A stretch of DNA of 64,000 nucleotides from Trichomonas vaginalis G3 (GCF_026262505.1 NC_067204.1:20305300-20369299), one strand, 5' to 3'; positions 1 through 11,077 are shown, numbered from the stretch's first letter. Notes: generated by a model not told the origin, from the sequence alone. Program-made: numbers and translations.

Positions 1-656
1 GGATAGAAGAACTGTACTGGGAAACAGCAAGCTGAATCAGAGTAGAAATCGAAATCGTCGCAGTCGCGACCGCATTCTATTCCTGACTTAATCTTAACAT
101 CAAGGACATCAAATAAATTAAGCATAGCATCTGATCCTGGAATTGAAAATTCCTGATTCTGGGTTGGCTGAGGTGTAGCGCTAAGGTAATCCTCCTCAAA
201 CTTGGCTTTGATGGATGGAGCTGGTGTCATTGTTGGGTTGACACGGATTGTCCAAAATTTCTGTTCAATATGGTTGCCCCTTAAGATTGGGAGTGTTTCG
301 ATTAAATCACGGCGAAGGTTAGCTTGCTTGTTATCTGTAATATAACCAAGCTTTGAAAATACACCGTTTATATTAGATTTTGATTTCTGAATTAAGATAG
401 AAAGTTGCTTAACATTAACAGCCAAGCAGCCGGACAACCAGCAAATACCACAAACTAAGCAGCGCTTCCAGTCGTCGTTATCGTTTCTGATACAGTACTT
501 CTTGATCTCAGATAAAATTCCATCGAAAGTATCAACTCTACGGAATCTCTGATATCTGTGCTTCTCACTACCGACCTCGCTCCTAAGCTTGAAGTATCCT
601 TCCTGGTCATCAGCGACAAGGATCTTAAGGTAAGGAATGCTGTTCTTAGATTCCAT
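1..656 (-). CDS. Initiator-binding (IBP39-type) protein, C-terminus outside window
   Basis: Read on the minus strand from an ATG at 656, an open frame runs off the left edge (about 218 codons visible). Residues about 45-110 contain DDWKRCLVCGICWL followed by SNINGVFSKLGY, which I recognise as the winged-helix initiator-binding domain of trichomonad IBP39. In Trichomonas that protein binds the Inr element at transcription start sites and contacts RNA polymerase II. A linker rich in P, T and Q follows the domain. The C-terminal part lies outside the window, so it is unclear whether this is IBP39 itself or one of its many paralogues. Expected location is the nucleus. This is the best single marker that the organism is a parabasalid. 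Confidence 0.82.
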   Translation of the reverse strand, partial: MESKNSIPYLKILVADDQEGYFKLRSEVGSEKHRYQRFRRVDTFDGILSEIKKYCIRNDNDDWKRCLVCGICWLSGCLAVNVKQLSILIQKSKSNINGVFSKLGYITDNKQANLRRDLIETLPILRGNHIEQKFWTIRVNPTMTPAPSIKAKFEEDYLSATPQPTQNQEFSIPGSDAMLNLFDVLDVKIKSGIECGRDCDDFDFYSDSACCFPVQFFY

Positions 657-2286
657 GAAAGTTATGAAGTTATTTTTTTGTGATGTTTACATTATAGTGG
701 GTCATAGCAAATATTTATGAAATATGAATCTACAACATAAATGAGTATTTTAAAAATCAAACTCTTTGAAATGATAAAATTCTCACAAAAATTGTGGCGG
801 CTTTTTATTTTTTGTGGAAGTATGGGATCACAGCGGTTTTTCTCAAAATCAGTATTTGGCTACTCTATATTATATTCTATATAACTAATTATATATAATT
901 CATCGAAATTTTAGGTTTGAAAAAATAAATAAAATTAATGAATTTATATGAACGATTGCATGCTATGCATAATAAATGGATTATGTAGATTTCAGTTAAA
1001 AATTTTCCTTTTCAAAATTCAATTCTGAAATTTTTATAGATTATAGTTCTATGGTTAGCAAATGCTATAAAAATGTTGATATGCGAATATCTATTGAAAT
1101 TTGTCAAATTTGAATTCTGAAATCAAATTTAGTTCATTGAAAAAATAATATCTCTCAATTTGTGTTAAATCTTCCGTCAATCAGTCCTGAAGTGCGATGC
1201 TCATAATTTTTTATGTTTTGATTGGCATCATGCACCTATCCATTTCGTTTATTTCGATTTCCAATAAACAAAATGTCAAAAAAATTGCGTCAAAAATGCA
1301 TATTTGTGCTTCGTGACAATCAAATACCTACTATAAATTATACATCATCTCATATTTATTCAAGTAACTTAAAAATTAAAGAAGAAATCCAAATTTCGTA
1401 ACAAAAATTGTGATTATTTCCTTGTTTGATCTGAATAATCATATTTCATTTGGTAGTGTATACTTTATCAAACTATTTTGAATTATAAAAGCAATATTTC
1501 AATTGCAATCGAACCATTTTCATCATTAATCAATATTTTTAATATCAAGCACATTATCACTGAATAATTGCAAGTCAATTTGTATGATTATTTGATTAAA
1601 AATATAAAGTTCAAATTCAAATTTTCAATCATTGCCAAAAATTTATATAACCATAACTTTTAAATATTCAATGCATAATGTCCACTACAATATCTTTCGT
1701 AGTGTAATTAAAACGGCATATCATATTAAAGAAAACTATATTTTATCAGCTACACCATTGTGTAACTCAACTTAGAGAAAACCACAGATCAAATTTGATA
1801 TATCTAACTGTATGCATTAAATGAATTCATGAAATTTCATTATCAATCAATATTATTGCAAAATTGAATATAAAAAGTTCTAAGAACTATGCTGAATAGA
1901 GCTGTATATCCCAAACCATCTATATTCTAATAAAAACATTCTGCAAAGCATCAACAAATCAGAAATAGATTGTCGTAATCTATAAATTGAATTATTTCAA
2001 TATCTCTCGCATGATCGGGTAAATCTTTCAATACTAGGGCTCACTATTGTATGCGTCATTGAATTTATACAAACTTTATAACTTAGATCAAACTAGATTG
2101 TGATCACAAGATTCTGTTCTATATCTAGAATATGATGTGTCCTATGCTCTGTTTATATGAACAGATTCGGCAATGCTCATTTGCTTATGATTATTCTCTA
2201 AAAATTTGAGAATAGAGCACATGTCAAGAAAATAAAAATAAAAATATGTGATAAAAAAAAATATTTTCCTTTTTTTAAAACAGAAA
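657..2286. other. AT-rich intergenic region
   Basis: About 1.6 kb of very AT-rich DNA between the initiator-binding protein start (reading left) and the 3' end of the flippase gene. I see no open frame with coding character, no tRNA boxes and no clear repeats. Confidence 0.6.
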
Positions 2287-5200
2287 TTAACAAGTCTGAC
2301 AGAAAATTGAGTCACTTTGATCCCAATAAGACATTGGGTTATATGTTGGTGCGAGAAGTCTTCTATCATCTCTGTTCTGCTGTCTTGAAACCAAATAAAC
2401 AGGTTCGAAAACAGATCTTTTCACAGTTTCGTTCTTTCTTATAATTTGTGTCCTTGTTGGGGTGACCATTGAAGCCACAGCCTGTACAAAGAAAGGAGGA
2501 GCAATGGCCGAACTAACCATTGTTATAACTGTGCACCAATGTATTGGATTTGCTGTTGTTCTCCACATGACGAGATACATGTCTTTGAGCATCTCGATTG
2601 ATGATATTGATGATGCAACAACTGCAACAAAAACATAGAGAATCCAACTGCCCCAAATGAAAATTAAATTCAATGCAGTGAAATGCATTGTCTCTAAAGT
2701 AACTGTGAACAGGATAATTAATATTAATGCGGAATATACAACTTGCTGGGCCTCATCTAATGAAGCTGCGTTGCCATCAACGTTATTCGCATGATGTTCA
2801 GTGAAAACGAAGTACCAAATGATGGTAATGACAATTGCTTGGTATATACCTCTCATGTACCACCAAAACAATGTCCTCTTGTTGCAAAAAATCGAATGTT
2901 GTGTATCTTGGTAAACGTAAGGGTGCAAAAAGATGGAACTCTCTTCAATGTCTTTGTCCTGCAAGAAGAATATGACAGGGAGAATGGTGAATATGGCATT
3001 GTAGCACATAATATTAAATGAATTGAAGAAGGAAGAGCCGGAGAAGCCGCTTGAGAACATAAATAATAACTGGATCAAGCAGAGAACTGTCGATTTGTAG
3101 AAACAGAACTGGCTGAGCCAAGATGTTCTGTATCCGGCATATCTTCCATGAACTAAGAGCAATCGCTGCAAAAATCTGTATTGGTGTAATGCAAAATCAC
3201 CGGCTGCAGCTGCTTGCATTCCTTCCTTTCCATGGATGCCAACTCCGATTTGGGCTGCTCTGATCATTGGAACGTCATTGCCGCCGTCGCCAATTGCAAG
3301 GACTGTCTTGTTCATGCTTTTGATGCATTCAACAATTTGAGCTTTTTGTAATGGAGTGGCCCGACTTACAATTACGCATTTCGCTCTTGATGCGAGCGAT
3401 TTGAAGTCTTCTACAAGTGGAGGTGATAATAACTCTGGTAAACAGGCTTGGTTGGTCGTTCCTTGGAGAGTTAAATAAAAAACAAAATTTGGAGAAACTT
3501 TAAATTGTGAATCTACGTATTCTTTTGCAGTACTAAGTAATTTACTGACCGGTGTTCCCTTGTAGGAAAGGTCTAAAATCTTTCCATCGCCCTGAATTAA
3601 TTGAGTAGAGAAAGATATCTTAATTGCGGTCTGTAAAATATCACCTGTGACCATCCAGATTTTAATGCCAGCATCTCTGAGCATTGAAATTGTTTCTGGG
3701 ACTCCTTGTTGTAATTTATCTTCAATTGCGGTCATTCCGAGCAATTCTGAGTCTTTTTCGAGATTATCATAGACAATTGCCTCATTCTCCTCTCTGTTAT
3801 TGATTTCTCTTCTAATGTGTTCAATATTAGATATAAAAGTATTGAATTCTTGTTCAGAAAGCTCTTTTTGGGACTGAGCCATAACTCTCAAGCCCATACC
3901 AGCAAGTTGATATTGCTGTCCATCGAAATATTCAAAGGATTTCGGAACAGCGCAATTTTTAGAGACAATTTCGCCAGCACCTTTAGTAAGAAGCCAATAT
4001 TTATTGGAATCAAGGTCTTTTACGATAACTGACATCCTCTTTCTGATATAATTAAATGGAATAACATATTTAATTTCATATCTCATCAAAGGAATGTTCA
4101 AACTCTCACTTTGTATGGAGAATATCTTTCCTTCTTGCGTAACAGTAATTCCTAGCCTATTAAGACCTTTAATAAATGAAATTTCTTCCGGAGATATTCC
4201 AATAGGTTCATTATTTTCGATTTTTAGGGTATGGCAGAGTGCTAGGCATCTTATTAGATTATAAACATTCATATCATGTTCGACAAATGCGTTATGTAAT
4301 AACGGATCTTCATAAATTGTTTCTGTATCGGAAGAATAACCGTAAATGACACCTTTGGCCGAAAATTTCTTCAATTCCATAACGTTTTCGGTTAAAGTTC
4401 CTGTCTTATCAGTGAAAATATATTCAACAGCACCAAGATCTTCAATTACACTTGTATTTGCGCATGTTGTATGCTTTATTTCGGTATCATTGTTCCTTCT
4501 ATCACTTAATATCATCTTGTTATCGAGTTCTATCCACAAACTGTAAATGAATTTACAGATATCTAACGTAACTTTGAGAGAAATCGGAATCATTGAGGTT
4601 GTCAATAGGAAGAACCTGACGTATAGTGTAAGCCAATCACGCCAATCGTATTTAGTAATCTCTAAATATGCGAAATCCATCATATGCTTGATTTGGTAAA
4701 AATTACCAAATGAGCCACAAGCGATTGACAGCAAAATTTGAATGCCGAAGACCCATTTGGAGACAGTATTAAGGAGAATCTCGATTTTTGTCCATTTGAC
4801 TGGTGGTTTCTGGCTGTTTAGGCCAAGTTTCGTTTGCTTGCCGGCATATACGATTGTTCCTATGATTTTGTTAGTATTTCTGAGAATAGTACCCGCTTGG
4901 ATAAAATTGGAACTCGTAATTGCGTGTAAATTGCCTTGTATTTCGACTGTACCGTTGAATAAATATAATTCTGAATTTGGAGGTTGACATTTTACTTTTG
5001 CGTTTAAATCTTTGAATGTAGATGGATCCATTTCGGCAAAAACAGGTAGCATTGTTCTTTCTTTGAGGTTTGTTTCACCATCAAGATTTGATGTTTCAAT
5101 TGAGCATGTTCCATCTTTTTCGGAGGATTGAAGTACGATTATATCTGCTGGGCATTCTTTATCACGCTCTAAAATTATTACATCACCAACATGAAAATCT

Positions 5201-5574
5201 TTTGACTGAATTTCTTTCAAATCGCCGTTTACATAGCCTGTGTATTTTCGTTCATTAATTTTCTTATCTTCCCTGTGTAATTTGATGTCATCGTAGCCTT
5301 CTCTGAGGATTGCGATAACAAAAATAACAATAATTGGAAGCCATGTTGTCCATGGATTGACAGGTGATAGTTCTCTGAAAGATTGAAGAATACCAATAAG
5401 AATAAAGTAAAAATTCATAAAACGAGTGATGTGAGTGAACAAAATAAGCGGAAGGAATGAATACCATGTATATTTCGAGTTCACAACAACATTACTAGAA
5501 TGTGATGAAACAGTTGACCTCACGCCTACATTAAAAATGCGTTCAGTCTCCTGTTTCTTTCGAGAGAAAACCAT
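2287..5574 (-). CDS. P4-type ATPase (phospholipid flippase)
   Basis: The 1095-residue product has the full P4-ATPase layout. An N-terminal membrane pair around residues 40-90 is followed by the actuator motif DGET at 165-168, the P4 signature PISLKVT at 330-336, the phosphorylation motif DKTGTLT at 389-395, KGAGE in the nucleotide-binding domain at 531-535, TGD at 643-645 and the hinge GDGGNDV at 762-768. A block of C-terminal membrane helices lies at about 840-1040. The family moves aminophospholipids from the outer to the inner leaflet of plasma, Golgi or endosomal membranes, usually with a CDC50 partner, which is not in this window. The ATG at 5574 is preceded by an A-rich leader. Length and motifs are normal and no break is seen. 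Confidence 0.95.
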   Translation of the reverse strand: MVFSRKKQETERIFNVGVRSTVSSHSSNVVVNSKYTWYSFLPLILFTHITRFMNFYFILIGILQSFRELSPVNPWTTWLPIIVIFVIAILREGYDDIKLHREDKKINERKYTGYVNGDLKEIQSKDFHVGDVIILERDKECPADIIVLQSSEKDGTCSIETSNLDGETNLKERTMLPVFAEMDPSTFKDLNAKVKCQPPNSELYLFNGTVEIQGNLHAITSSNFIQAGTILRNTNKIIGTIVYAGKQTKLGLNSQKPPVKWTKIEILLNTVSKWVFGIQILLSIACGSFGNFYQIKHMMDFAYLEITKYDWRDWLTLYVRFFLLTTSMIPISLKVTLDICKFIYSLWIELDNKMILSDRRNNDTEIKHTTCANTSVIEDLGAVEYIFTDKTGTLTENVMELKKFSAKGVIYGYSSDTETIYEDPLLHNAFVEHDMNVYNLIRCLALCHTLKIENNEPIGISPEEISFIKGLNRLGITVTQEGKIFSIQSESLNIPLMRYEIKYVIPFNYIRKRMSVIVKDLDSNKYWLLTKGAGEIVSKNCAVPKSFEYFDGQQYQLAGMGLRVMAQSQKELSEQEFNTFISNIEHIRREINNREENEAIVYDNLEKDSELLGMTAIEDKLQQGVPETISMLRDAGIKIWMVTGDILQTAIKISFSTQLIQGDGKILDLSYKGTPVSKLLSTAKEYVDSQFKVSPNFVFYLTLQGTTNQACLPELLSPPLVEDFKSLASRAKCVIVSRATPLQKAQIVECIKSMNKTVLAIGDGGNDVPMIRAAQIGVGIHGKEGMQAAAAGDFALHQYRFLQRLLLVHGRYAGYRTSWLSQFCFYKSTVLCLIQLLFMFSSGFSGSSFFNSFNIMCYNAIFTILPVIFFLQDKDIEESSIFLHPYVYQDTQHSIFCNKRTLFWWYMRGIYQAIVITIIWYFVFTEHHANNVDGNAASLDEAQQVVYSALILIILFTVTLETMHFTALNLIFIWGSWILYVFVAVVASSISSIEMLKDMYLVMWRTTANPIHWCTVITMVSSAIAPPFFVQAVASMVTPTRTQIIRKNETVKRSVFEPVYLVSRQQNRDDRRLLAPTYNPMSYWDQSDSIFCQTC

Positions 5575-5920
5575 TTTTTTTGTTTGGAGAAAAAAAATTC
5601 ACCGAAATTATGTCAAAATAAATATTCCATTTATCTTGTCATTTGATGTTAATACGTTTTTTGATTCTAAAATATGTTTCTGATCAAAGATTAGATTTTC
5701 ATTTTTTCCTTCATAAATATTAACTCACAAGGATTTGAGAATTATTACAGTATTGTACGATATGCAATTCTGTGAATTATCACATGAGAAATCAAATGTT
5801 TTTAAAAATTCCAAAAAATATTTCTAGAATTATATCAATTGAAGATATTAAAAATAAGTGCTAGTTTCAAAAAAATGAATTGTCGATATAATGAAACATT
5901 TTAACTAATTAAAAAAAAAT
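5575..5920. other. Intergenic region
   Basis: 346 bp upstream of the flippase gene and downstream of the tail-anchored protein gene. It is AT-rich and I see no gene or clear signal in it. Confidence 0.5.
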
Positions 5921-6967
5921 CTATTTCTTTTTTCCAGCGGGAGCTTTTTTACCTGCAGGAGCCTTATTTACTACAGGTGTAGCAGGTGTTTTGAAGTGTT
6001 TGAAAGCAATAAAACAGCCAACAGCTAATAAAACAGCGATAACTACAGCAGCAATGATATAAATTAAATTATTCTTCTTTGGTGTAGATGTATTTGCAGA
6101 TTTCTCAACGATTTCATCCTTCTTAACAGGTTCTTCGTTCTGAATTTTTTCTTTCTTTTCTGGCTCTGGTTCGTCTATATTTTCATCGTCTTCTGGTTTG
6201 ATATCTCTTGTCTTCGCGGCATTTGCTTTGTTGTTTGGCTCCATGAAGCCGCGTTTTTCTGCTAATTCAACAAATTCATCTTCAAGTGGTTTATCCCATG
6301 GATCAACATTATCTGTCTGTGGTTCTGAATCAGATACATCTGAAAAGGTAGAAAGAGCTGCAGATTCGACGTAATTAAAGCCTTGATTGTAATATCCAGG
6401 TCTAAGAGATCCTGGAGTCTGAAATGTATAAAGAGGCTTGGCTGGTTTGATATTTAGAATGTCTCCAAGTGGCATTCCAATGATTTCTGGAGACTTTGCG
6501 AAAGCTCTTGAAGCAAGTTCGATTCTTTGGCTTTCAAAGTAGCGTGTTGTCTCGGAAAGATCCTGTATCATCATTTTACGATCAACATTTTCTCTGATTT
6601 CATCCCAATCCATTCTAATAATTTCTCTTCTCCAGTTATGCCAAAACGGACGCATTCTAATTGCTCTAAACTTTGGACTTTTACCTTTAGAGCCTAAATT
6701 TGCGAAAACATACTGCATTTGCTGTTGTCTGTTGTACTCCATTGCAACATTTAACCATTTCAGTCTGTAAGATGTCATCTTGTCTCCATTTTCAGCTTCT
6801 TCAACTGCTTGTTGTGCTATTTTCTTTATTGCCGATGTTTGCAATGAGCAAACATGAACGGATGTTGGAATAGGCTCCATTCTTTGTTGATTTCTAAGAA
6901 AATTTAGAACGCATATCGATAAATTTTTTGTCATGTAAACTTGCAAAAAAAATTCTTGTAAAGACAT
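5921..6967 (-). CDS. Predicted tail-anchored membrane protein, unknown function
   Basis: 348 residues if started at the ATG at 6967. The first 30 residues have little coding character, so the second ATG (residue 31, MEPIPTS, at 6877) may be the real start; it would also leave more room for the divergent promoter. The N-terminal 150 residues are helical and basic (HNWRREIIRMDWDEI). An acidic stretch follows at about 235-290. One hydrophobic helix near the C-terminus (about 300-323) precedes a short tail with two copies of APAGKK. This topology suggests a tail-anchored protein facing the cytosol. I do not recognise the family. It is head-to-head with the eS6 gene. Confidence 0.6.
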   Translation of the reverse strand: MSLQEFFLQVYMTKNLSICVLNFLRNQQRMEPIPTSVHVCSLQTSAIKKIAQQAVEEAENGDKMTSYRLKWLNVAMEYNRQQQMQYVFANLGSKGKSPKFRAIRMRPFWHNWRREIIRMDWDEIRENVDRKMMIQDLSETTRYFESQRIELASRAFAKSPEIIGMPLGDILNIKPAKPLYTFQTPGSLRPGYYNQGFNYVESAALSTFSDVSDSEPQTDNVDPWDKPLEDEFVELAEKRGFMEPNNKANAAKTRDIKPEDDENIDEPEPEKKEKIQNEEPVKKDEIVEKSANTSTPKKNNLIYIIAAVVIAVLLAVGCFIAFKHFKTPATPVVNKAPAGKKAPAGKKK

Positions 6968-7014
6968 ATGAACTTTGAAAGAGTTTGTTTGGTTTTGAAA
7001 ATCCTTTTGTCTGA
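6968..7014. promoter_or_regulatory. Divergent promoter, eS6 / tail-anchored protein
   Basis: Only 47 bp separate the two outermost start codons. On the eS6 side, ATCCTTTTGTCTG directly precedes the ATG. A CCTTT motif over the transcription start has been described as an alternative initiator (M5) in Trichomonas, and the spacing here fits. This is inference from position and motif only. Confidence 0.4.
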
Positions 7015-7665
7015 ATGAGAATTACACTCGCTTATCCAGAAAACGGTACACAAGTTGTTGTCGATATTGATGACCCAGCCGCCCTCAACGCCCTCTACGA
7101 AAAGCGTGTTGGCCAAGATATCGAAGGCGAGAAGCTCGGTGGCCAATTCAAGGGCTATCTCTTCCGCATCGGTGGTGGTTTCGATAAGCAAGGCTTCCCA
7201 ATGAAGCAGGGTGTTATCACACCACGCCGTATCCGCCTTCTCCTCAAGACCGGCGCATCCTGCTACCGCCCACGTAAGGATGGTGAGCGCAAGCGCAAGA
7301 CAGTCCGTGGTTGCATCATCTCCGATGAAATCTCAGCCCTCCACTGCGTTGTTCTCCAGAAGGGTGAAAAGGAAATCGATGGCCTTACAACAACAGTCGT
7401 TCCACGCCGCTTCGGTCCAAAGCGCGCCTCTACACTCCGCGCCATGTTCGGCATCACAGACTCCAAGTTCGATGCTTCCAAGCTCGTTCTTAAGCGTGAA
7501 GTCAAGCCAGGCAAATTCACATCTCCAAAGGTCCAGCGCCTTATCACAGCTCGCCGTGTTGCTCGCAAGAACCGTATGCTCAAGGAGCGTAAGGAGAAGC
7601 GTGAGGCTACAAAGAAGAAAGCTGAGCAATACCAGGCTCTCCTCAAGCAGCAGCAGAAGCAGTAA
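7015..7665 (+). CDS. RPS6: 40S ribosomal protein eS6
   Basis: 216 residues matching eukaryotic eS6 from end to end: the N-terminal beta-barrel (RITLAYPENGTQ), the central GFPMKQGV and RKRKTVRGCI segments, LGPKRASTLR-like RRFGPKRASTLR, and a basic helical tail. It is a small-subunit protein needed for 40S assembly and translation. It is shorter than the animal form (about 249) because the serine-rich tail phosphorylated by S6 kinase is absent. Codon use is strongly biased to C-ending codons, unlike its neighbours, as expected for high expression. The stop codon is part of TAAA, the tetranucleotide trichomonads use as a polyadenylation signal. Confidence 0.97.
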   Translation: MRITLAYPENGTQVVVDIDDPAALNALYEKRVGQDIEGEKLGGQFKGYLFRIGGGFDKQGFPMKQGVITPRRIRLLLKTGASCYRPRKDGERKRKTVRGCIISDEISALHCVVLQKGEKEIDGLTTTVVPRRFGPKRASTLRAMFGITDSKFDASKLVLKREVKPGKFTSPKVQRLITARRVARKNRMLKERKEKREATKKKAEQYQALLKQQQKQ

Positions 7666-7844
7666 AGAATTATACTTATAGATGCTAAATTACAAAACCT
7701 TTTTATTTATTACTTTAATATATCGAAATTTCAAAATTTTGAAAATTTCGATAATTTGGTATCGAACCTTTATGTTTATGCATTATTTAGTTCATTTACT
7801 TTTAATTTTTGAAGATTTGGTTTCAGTTTAATTAATTCACAGAA

Positions 7845-9035
7845 ATGTTCCTATCAATCTTATATTATCACTCAAATTCTATGATGAAATTGGAATATTT
7901 CAGTGATGCTGAAACTATAGGAAACAGAATTTCTCCTTTTAAAGAAATATTTTCGAAAAATTGTATCAAATATTTACACAGATCCCTAAATTCAAACCAA
8001 AATCTACAATTTCAGCCTCTAATAAACAAAGATATCATACTTAATTCGGAATTTAAGACTTTCCAAGATCGAGAAGTTTATTCTACCTATGTTATAACAC
8101 TTTCCAATACAATATTCCAAAATATTACTGAAGAAAATGTTGCTGGTGGAGCCATTTATGCTACCAGTCCATTAATTTTAGAAAATGTTTTATTTCAATC
8201 TTGTAAAGCTTTACGTGGTGGAGCCATTGTATGTTCATCTAACTTATCTATTAACTCCTGCTCATTTATACAATGTTCTGCTACTGCATCTAAAGGATCC
8301 ATTGAATTAAGAACAAAAGCTGTTGTTAACTTTGATTTCAATAGCTCTGTTATTCATAAATCCACTTCTCGTAACCATGGTGGTATTATGAGAAACTCCA
8401 AAGGAATTTTCAATATGTTTGATTCAAATCACACAACAGTACGAGCAAATGACTGTGTTGGAGACACAGAGATACAGAATGGGTTTGTATACATTACTCA
8501 TGTAGTATTTCATAATATAAGTGCTGCAATGCATCACGGATGTCTTGTTTTAACTTATTCAGTTAATTTCGAAGTAACAGATTGTATATTCATGAGATGC
8601 AGTCAAGGATCAGTTATAACTTCAACAAGTGCTGCAATAACAGTTGATTTTAATCGTCAGTTTGGAAAAATTTCGGATTGTTTATTTTATTATTGTAATG
8701 CTGCTCAAGGTAAAACAGTTAATGCAGGAACACATGCTAAGATGTTTAATTGCAAGTTTTCCGGTACAAAAGATAAAGAAGTAGGAGAAAACGTAAATCA
8801 TGTTGATTGCGAGTTCAATGCTAAATTTACACTATTTATAATTACAGGTATAGGTTTTAAGCAAGATCCTTCTTATGTAAGACCAATGCATGATAAAAAT
8901 GTTGAAAATTTGATAATAATCTTGAAATCTCTTGGATGTGCAATTGTAACAGGCATATTATTCACAACCCTGCATAAAAAGATTATCCATTGGATACATG
9001 CTTCAAGAGCCATCAAAGGAACAAATTTAGTTTAG
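7845..9035 (+). CDS. Pmp-like beta-helix surface protein
   Basis: 396 residues. The central part repeats short beta-helix rungs with the motifs GGAI (VAGGAIYAT, LRGGAIVCS) and N-rich NIT/NIS turns. This is the pattern of chlamydial polymorphic membrane proteins and of the Pmp-like surface family in Trichomonas. A C-terminal hydrophobic segment (about 345-370, LIIILKSLGCAIVTGIL) followed by a short basic tail suggests a membrane anchor. No convincing signal peptide is visible at the chosen start. It is a small family member (many exceed 600 residues). A role in adhesion is known only for relatives, so function here is inference. Confidence 0.65.
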   Translation: MFLSILYYHSNSMMKLEYFSDAETIGNRISPFKEIFSKNCIKYLHRSLNSNQNLQFQPLINKDIILNSEFKTFQDREVYSTYVITLSNTIFQNITEENVAGGAIYATSPLILENVLFQSCKALRGGAIVCSSNLSINSCSFIQCSATASKGSIELRTKAVVNFDFNSSVIHKSTSRNHGGIMRNSKGIFNMFDSNHTTVRANDCVGDTEIQNGFVYITHVVFHNISAAMHHGCLVLTYSVNFEVTDCIFMRCSQGSVITSTSAAITVDFNRQFGKISDCLFYYCNAAQGKTVNAGTHAKMFNCKFSGTKDKEVGENVNHVDCEFNAKFTLFIITGIGFKQDPSYVRPMHDKNVENLIIILKSLGCAIVTGILFTTLHKKIIHWIHASRAIKGTNLV

Positions 9036-9562
9036 ATTATTTTAAATAATAGCAAAATACTATATGTATTATGCTATATCATATGAACACAAACACAACA
9101 TAGTGTTTGCTTCTTAATAATATATTAGAATAAAGATTTGTTTATTTATTTCATTCGATAGCTATTTCTATTCATGGAAAACATGTTCCAAACATTTTCC
9201 ATGTTCAAGAAAATGCAGCTGAGAACTTGATATTAAGTAATTAAATAAAATTTTCTTATTCTAATTCAATTTAAGCTAAATGATGAAGTATTCTGTTAAA
9301 TATCAAATCGAAACTTGACACTAATTCTACGATAGTCATTCGGTCTGTTGAGAATACTAATATAATATCATAATAAGAAACTTGGAATACTCAGAACATG
9401 TTTGTTTATGATCCTTAAAAAGTACTATTAGATGGTATTTCGATTATCCCATATAAATTATCACTTCTTATATAAAAAATTTGAGATATTTTTGCCAATA
9501 TAGAATATAGCTTAAAAAGAAGAAGAATTGATAACTAAAAACATTTATTTACTTACAAAAGA
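9036..9562. other. Convergent intergenic region
   Basis: 527 bp between the 3' ends of two convergent genes. AT-rich, no gene seen. A short imperfect direct repeat (ATGGAAAACATGTTCCAAA, then TTTTCCATGTTC) lies near 9175-9210. Confidence 0.5.
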
Positions 9563-11062
9563 TTAATTCAGATCTGGAAATTTTTGATCAAAAATTTCCT
9601 TAATTAATTGAGGATTTGGATGTGGGAATGGAAGGTGATTAACTAATTTGAAATAATTTGAATATGAATCTATAGGTTTGTTGTCGTATTTGTGAGGAAT
9701 TACTAAGTAATTTGTTTTTGTTACTTCAGCCCATTTTGAAAGCAAATTACTTCCTTCTTCACCTGATATTTGGTATTCAACCAATGTTGCTCCTTCATTG
9801 AGGAACACAGAATAAGCTAAATTAAAGATATTTGTCCCAATTAAAATTCTGGACCTAGAAACAATACTTGCTATATATGAAATAGAATCTGTATCGTGTA
9901 TGACCTCAATTTTAGCCTTTGGATACAAATTCTTCAAAGTTGGAATTAAAAATTTCAATTTCTCAACAACAGTTATTTGTTTGTTCTTCATCTTCTTTGA
10001 TGTGAACTTCTGTTTGATATCAGCAAATATTTCTCTGTCAATATTGAATATTTCTTGGAATCTAATTATATATCCAAGATTTTCATCGAAATTATGCAAA
10101 TCTGGGTCAATATCATATCTCAGTCCTGTTGATGATGTTAAGACAGCACCATTCTTGTAGCAAACCTTTCTATCCTTTTCAATAATTTCGCCATCAAAAA
10201 TTTTTTCAACAATTGGACGCAAATCGTTTTGATCTTTGGTGAGGACAAGGCAATGTCCTGATCCCTCATTACTTTTCGAATAGAATGATACAGGAATTAT
10301 GACATCTATGATTGTTTCATAAGCAAAATGTGGATTTGCAGTTACAAACACAGCCATTACGGCCAAATCGTTTGGAGAATCATAGTAAGTAATATTGAAG
10401 TAATCCGCATAAGCTTTTGGATCGAAATTACCATTGTTTACGGCAACTGGTTGAAAATCATTTTTTCCAACGACAAATGGACGAACTTGAATGTCGTTAG
10501 TAATGAAAAATGAAATATCTGTATTTTCCCAGCAACCATTTCCAACTATAGCTGAAGCAAAATAGCCTTGCATTAATCTAGTGAATCCAATGGGATAAAT
10601 ATTAACGCTAGAGATTGTTTTTTGGTCGAAAGCGATTGGGTAGTTGCCGCATCGTGTTGTTATGATAGCATCTCCAATAATTGGATGTAGAACGTTAAAT
10701 GAAATTTCTGAAATATTTCCTTGTCTATCCCAAATGCTTGACATATTATATGTTGCTTTAAATAGGCCTGTTTGTACATCAACCTTTAGCATTGACATTG
10801 CAGTTTGCTTGGGAAATTGTAAAAAGTCGCCAACTTTAAATTTAAATGACAATCTCGAATCATTGACTGATAAACTTTCTTGTTTTATATATGGGCAATC
10901 ATATGAATAATCTCTGCTATTTGTAGGTAAGGCTGGAGGATCATTATCCGAATTAAGTATATAAATTGCGAATGTAAATGAAATAAATAGTATAATGGCA
11001 GTTGGAACGTACATAAGTATCTCTGTAAAAGTCTCGAATTTGTTAGAATTCGAAGATTGCAT
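9563..11062 (-). CDS. Type II membrane protein with GT61-like C-terminus
   Basis: 499 residues from the ATG at 11062 (MQSSNSNKFETF). The frame is open slightly further upstream but only with a TTG codon. A single hydrophobic segment at about 15-36 behind a short cytosolic tail predicts a Golgi-type type II protein. The luminal part is about 460 residues long. Near the C-terminus, the order KAKIEVIHDTDS, then IVSRSRILIGTN, then FLNEGATLVEY resembles the end of GT61/DUF563 glycosyltransferases, where a G(P/T)HGA-like loop and a hydrophobic strand carry donor binding. The expected loop is not exact, so enzymatic activity is not certain. Another membrane-anchored lectin-like protein is possible. 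Confidence 0.55.
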   Translation of the reverse strand: MQSSNSNKFETFTEILMYVPTAIILFISFTFAIYILNSDNDPPALPTNSRDYSYDCPYIKQESLSVNDSRLSFKFKVGDFLQFPKQTAMSMLKVDVQTGLFKATYNMSSIWDRQGNISEISFNVLHPIIGDAIITTRCGNYPIAFDQKTISSVNIYPIGFTRLMQGYFASAIVGNGCWENTDISFFITNDIQVRPFVVGKNDFQPVAVNNGNFDPKAYADYFNITYYDSPNDLAVMAVFVTANPHFAYETIIDVIIPVSFYSKSNEGSGHCLVLTKDQNDLRPIVEKIFDGEIIEKDRKVCYKNGAVLTSSTGLRYDIDPDLHNFDENLGYIIRFQEIFNIDREIFADIKQKFTSKKMKNKQITVVEKLKFLIPTLKNLYPKAKIEVIHDTDSISYIASIVSRSRILIGTNIFNLAYSVFLNEGATLVEYQISGEEGSNLLSKWAEVTKTNYLVIPHKYDNKPIDSYSNYFKLVNHLPFPHPNPQLIKEIFDQKFPDLN

Positions 11063-11077
11063 ATTTCCTTTCAAAAT

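Noticed and set aside
7211-7681. Long open frames on other frames and on the antisense strand of the eS6 gene
   Set aside because: They are by-products of the GC-rich, strongly biased codons of eS6; their translations are low-complexity and overlap a certain gene.
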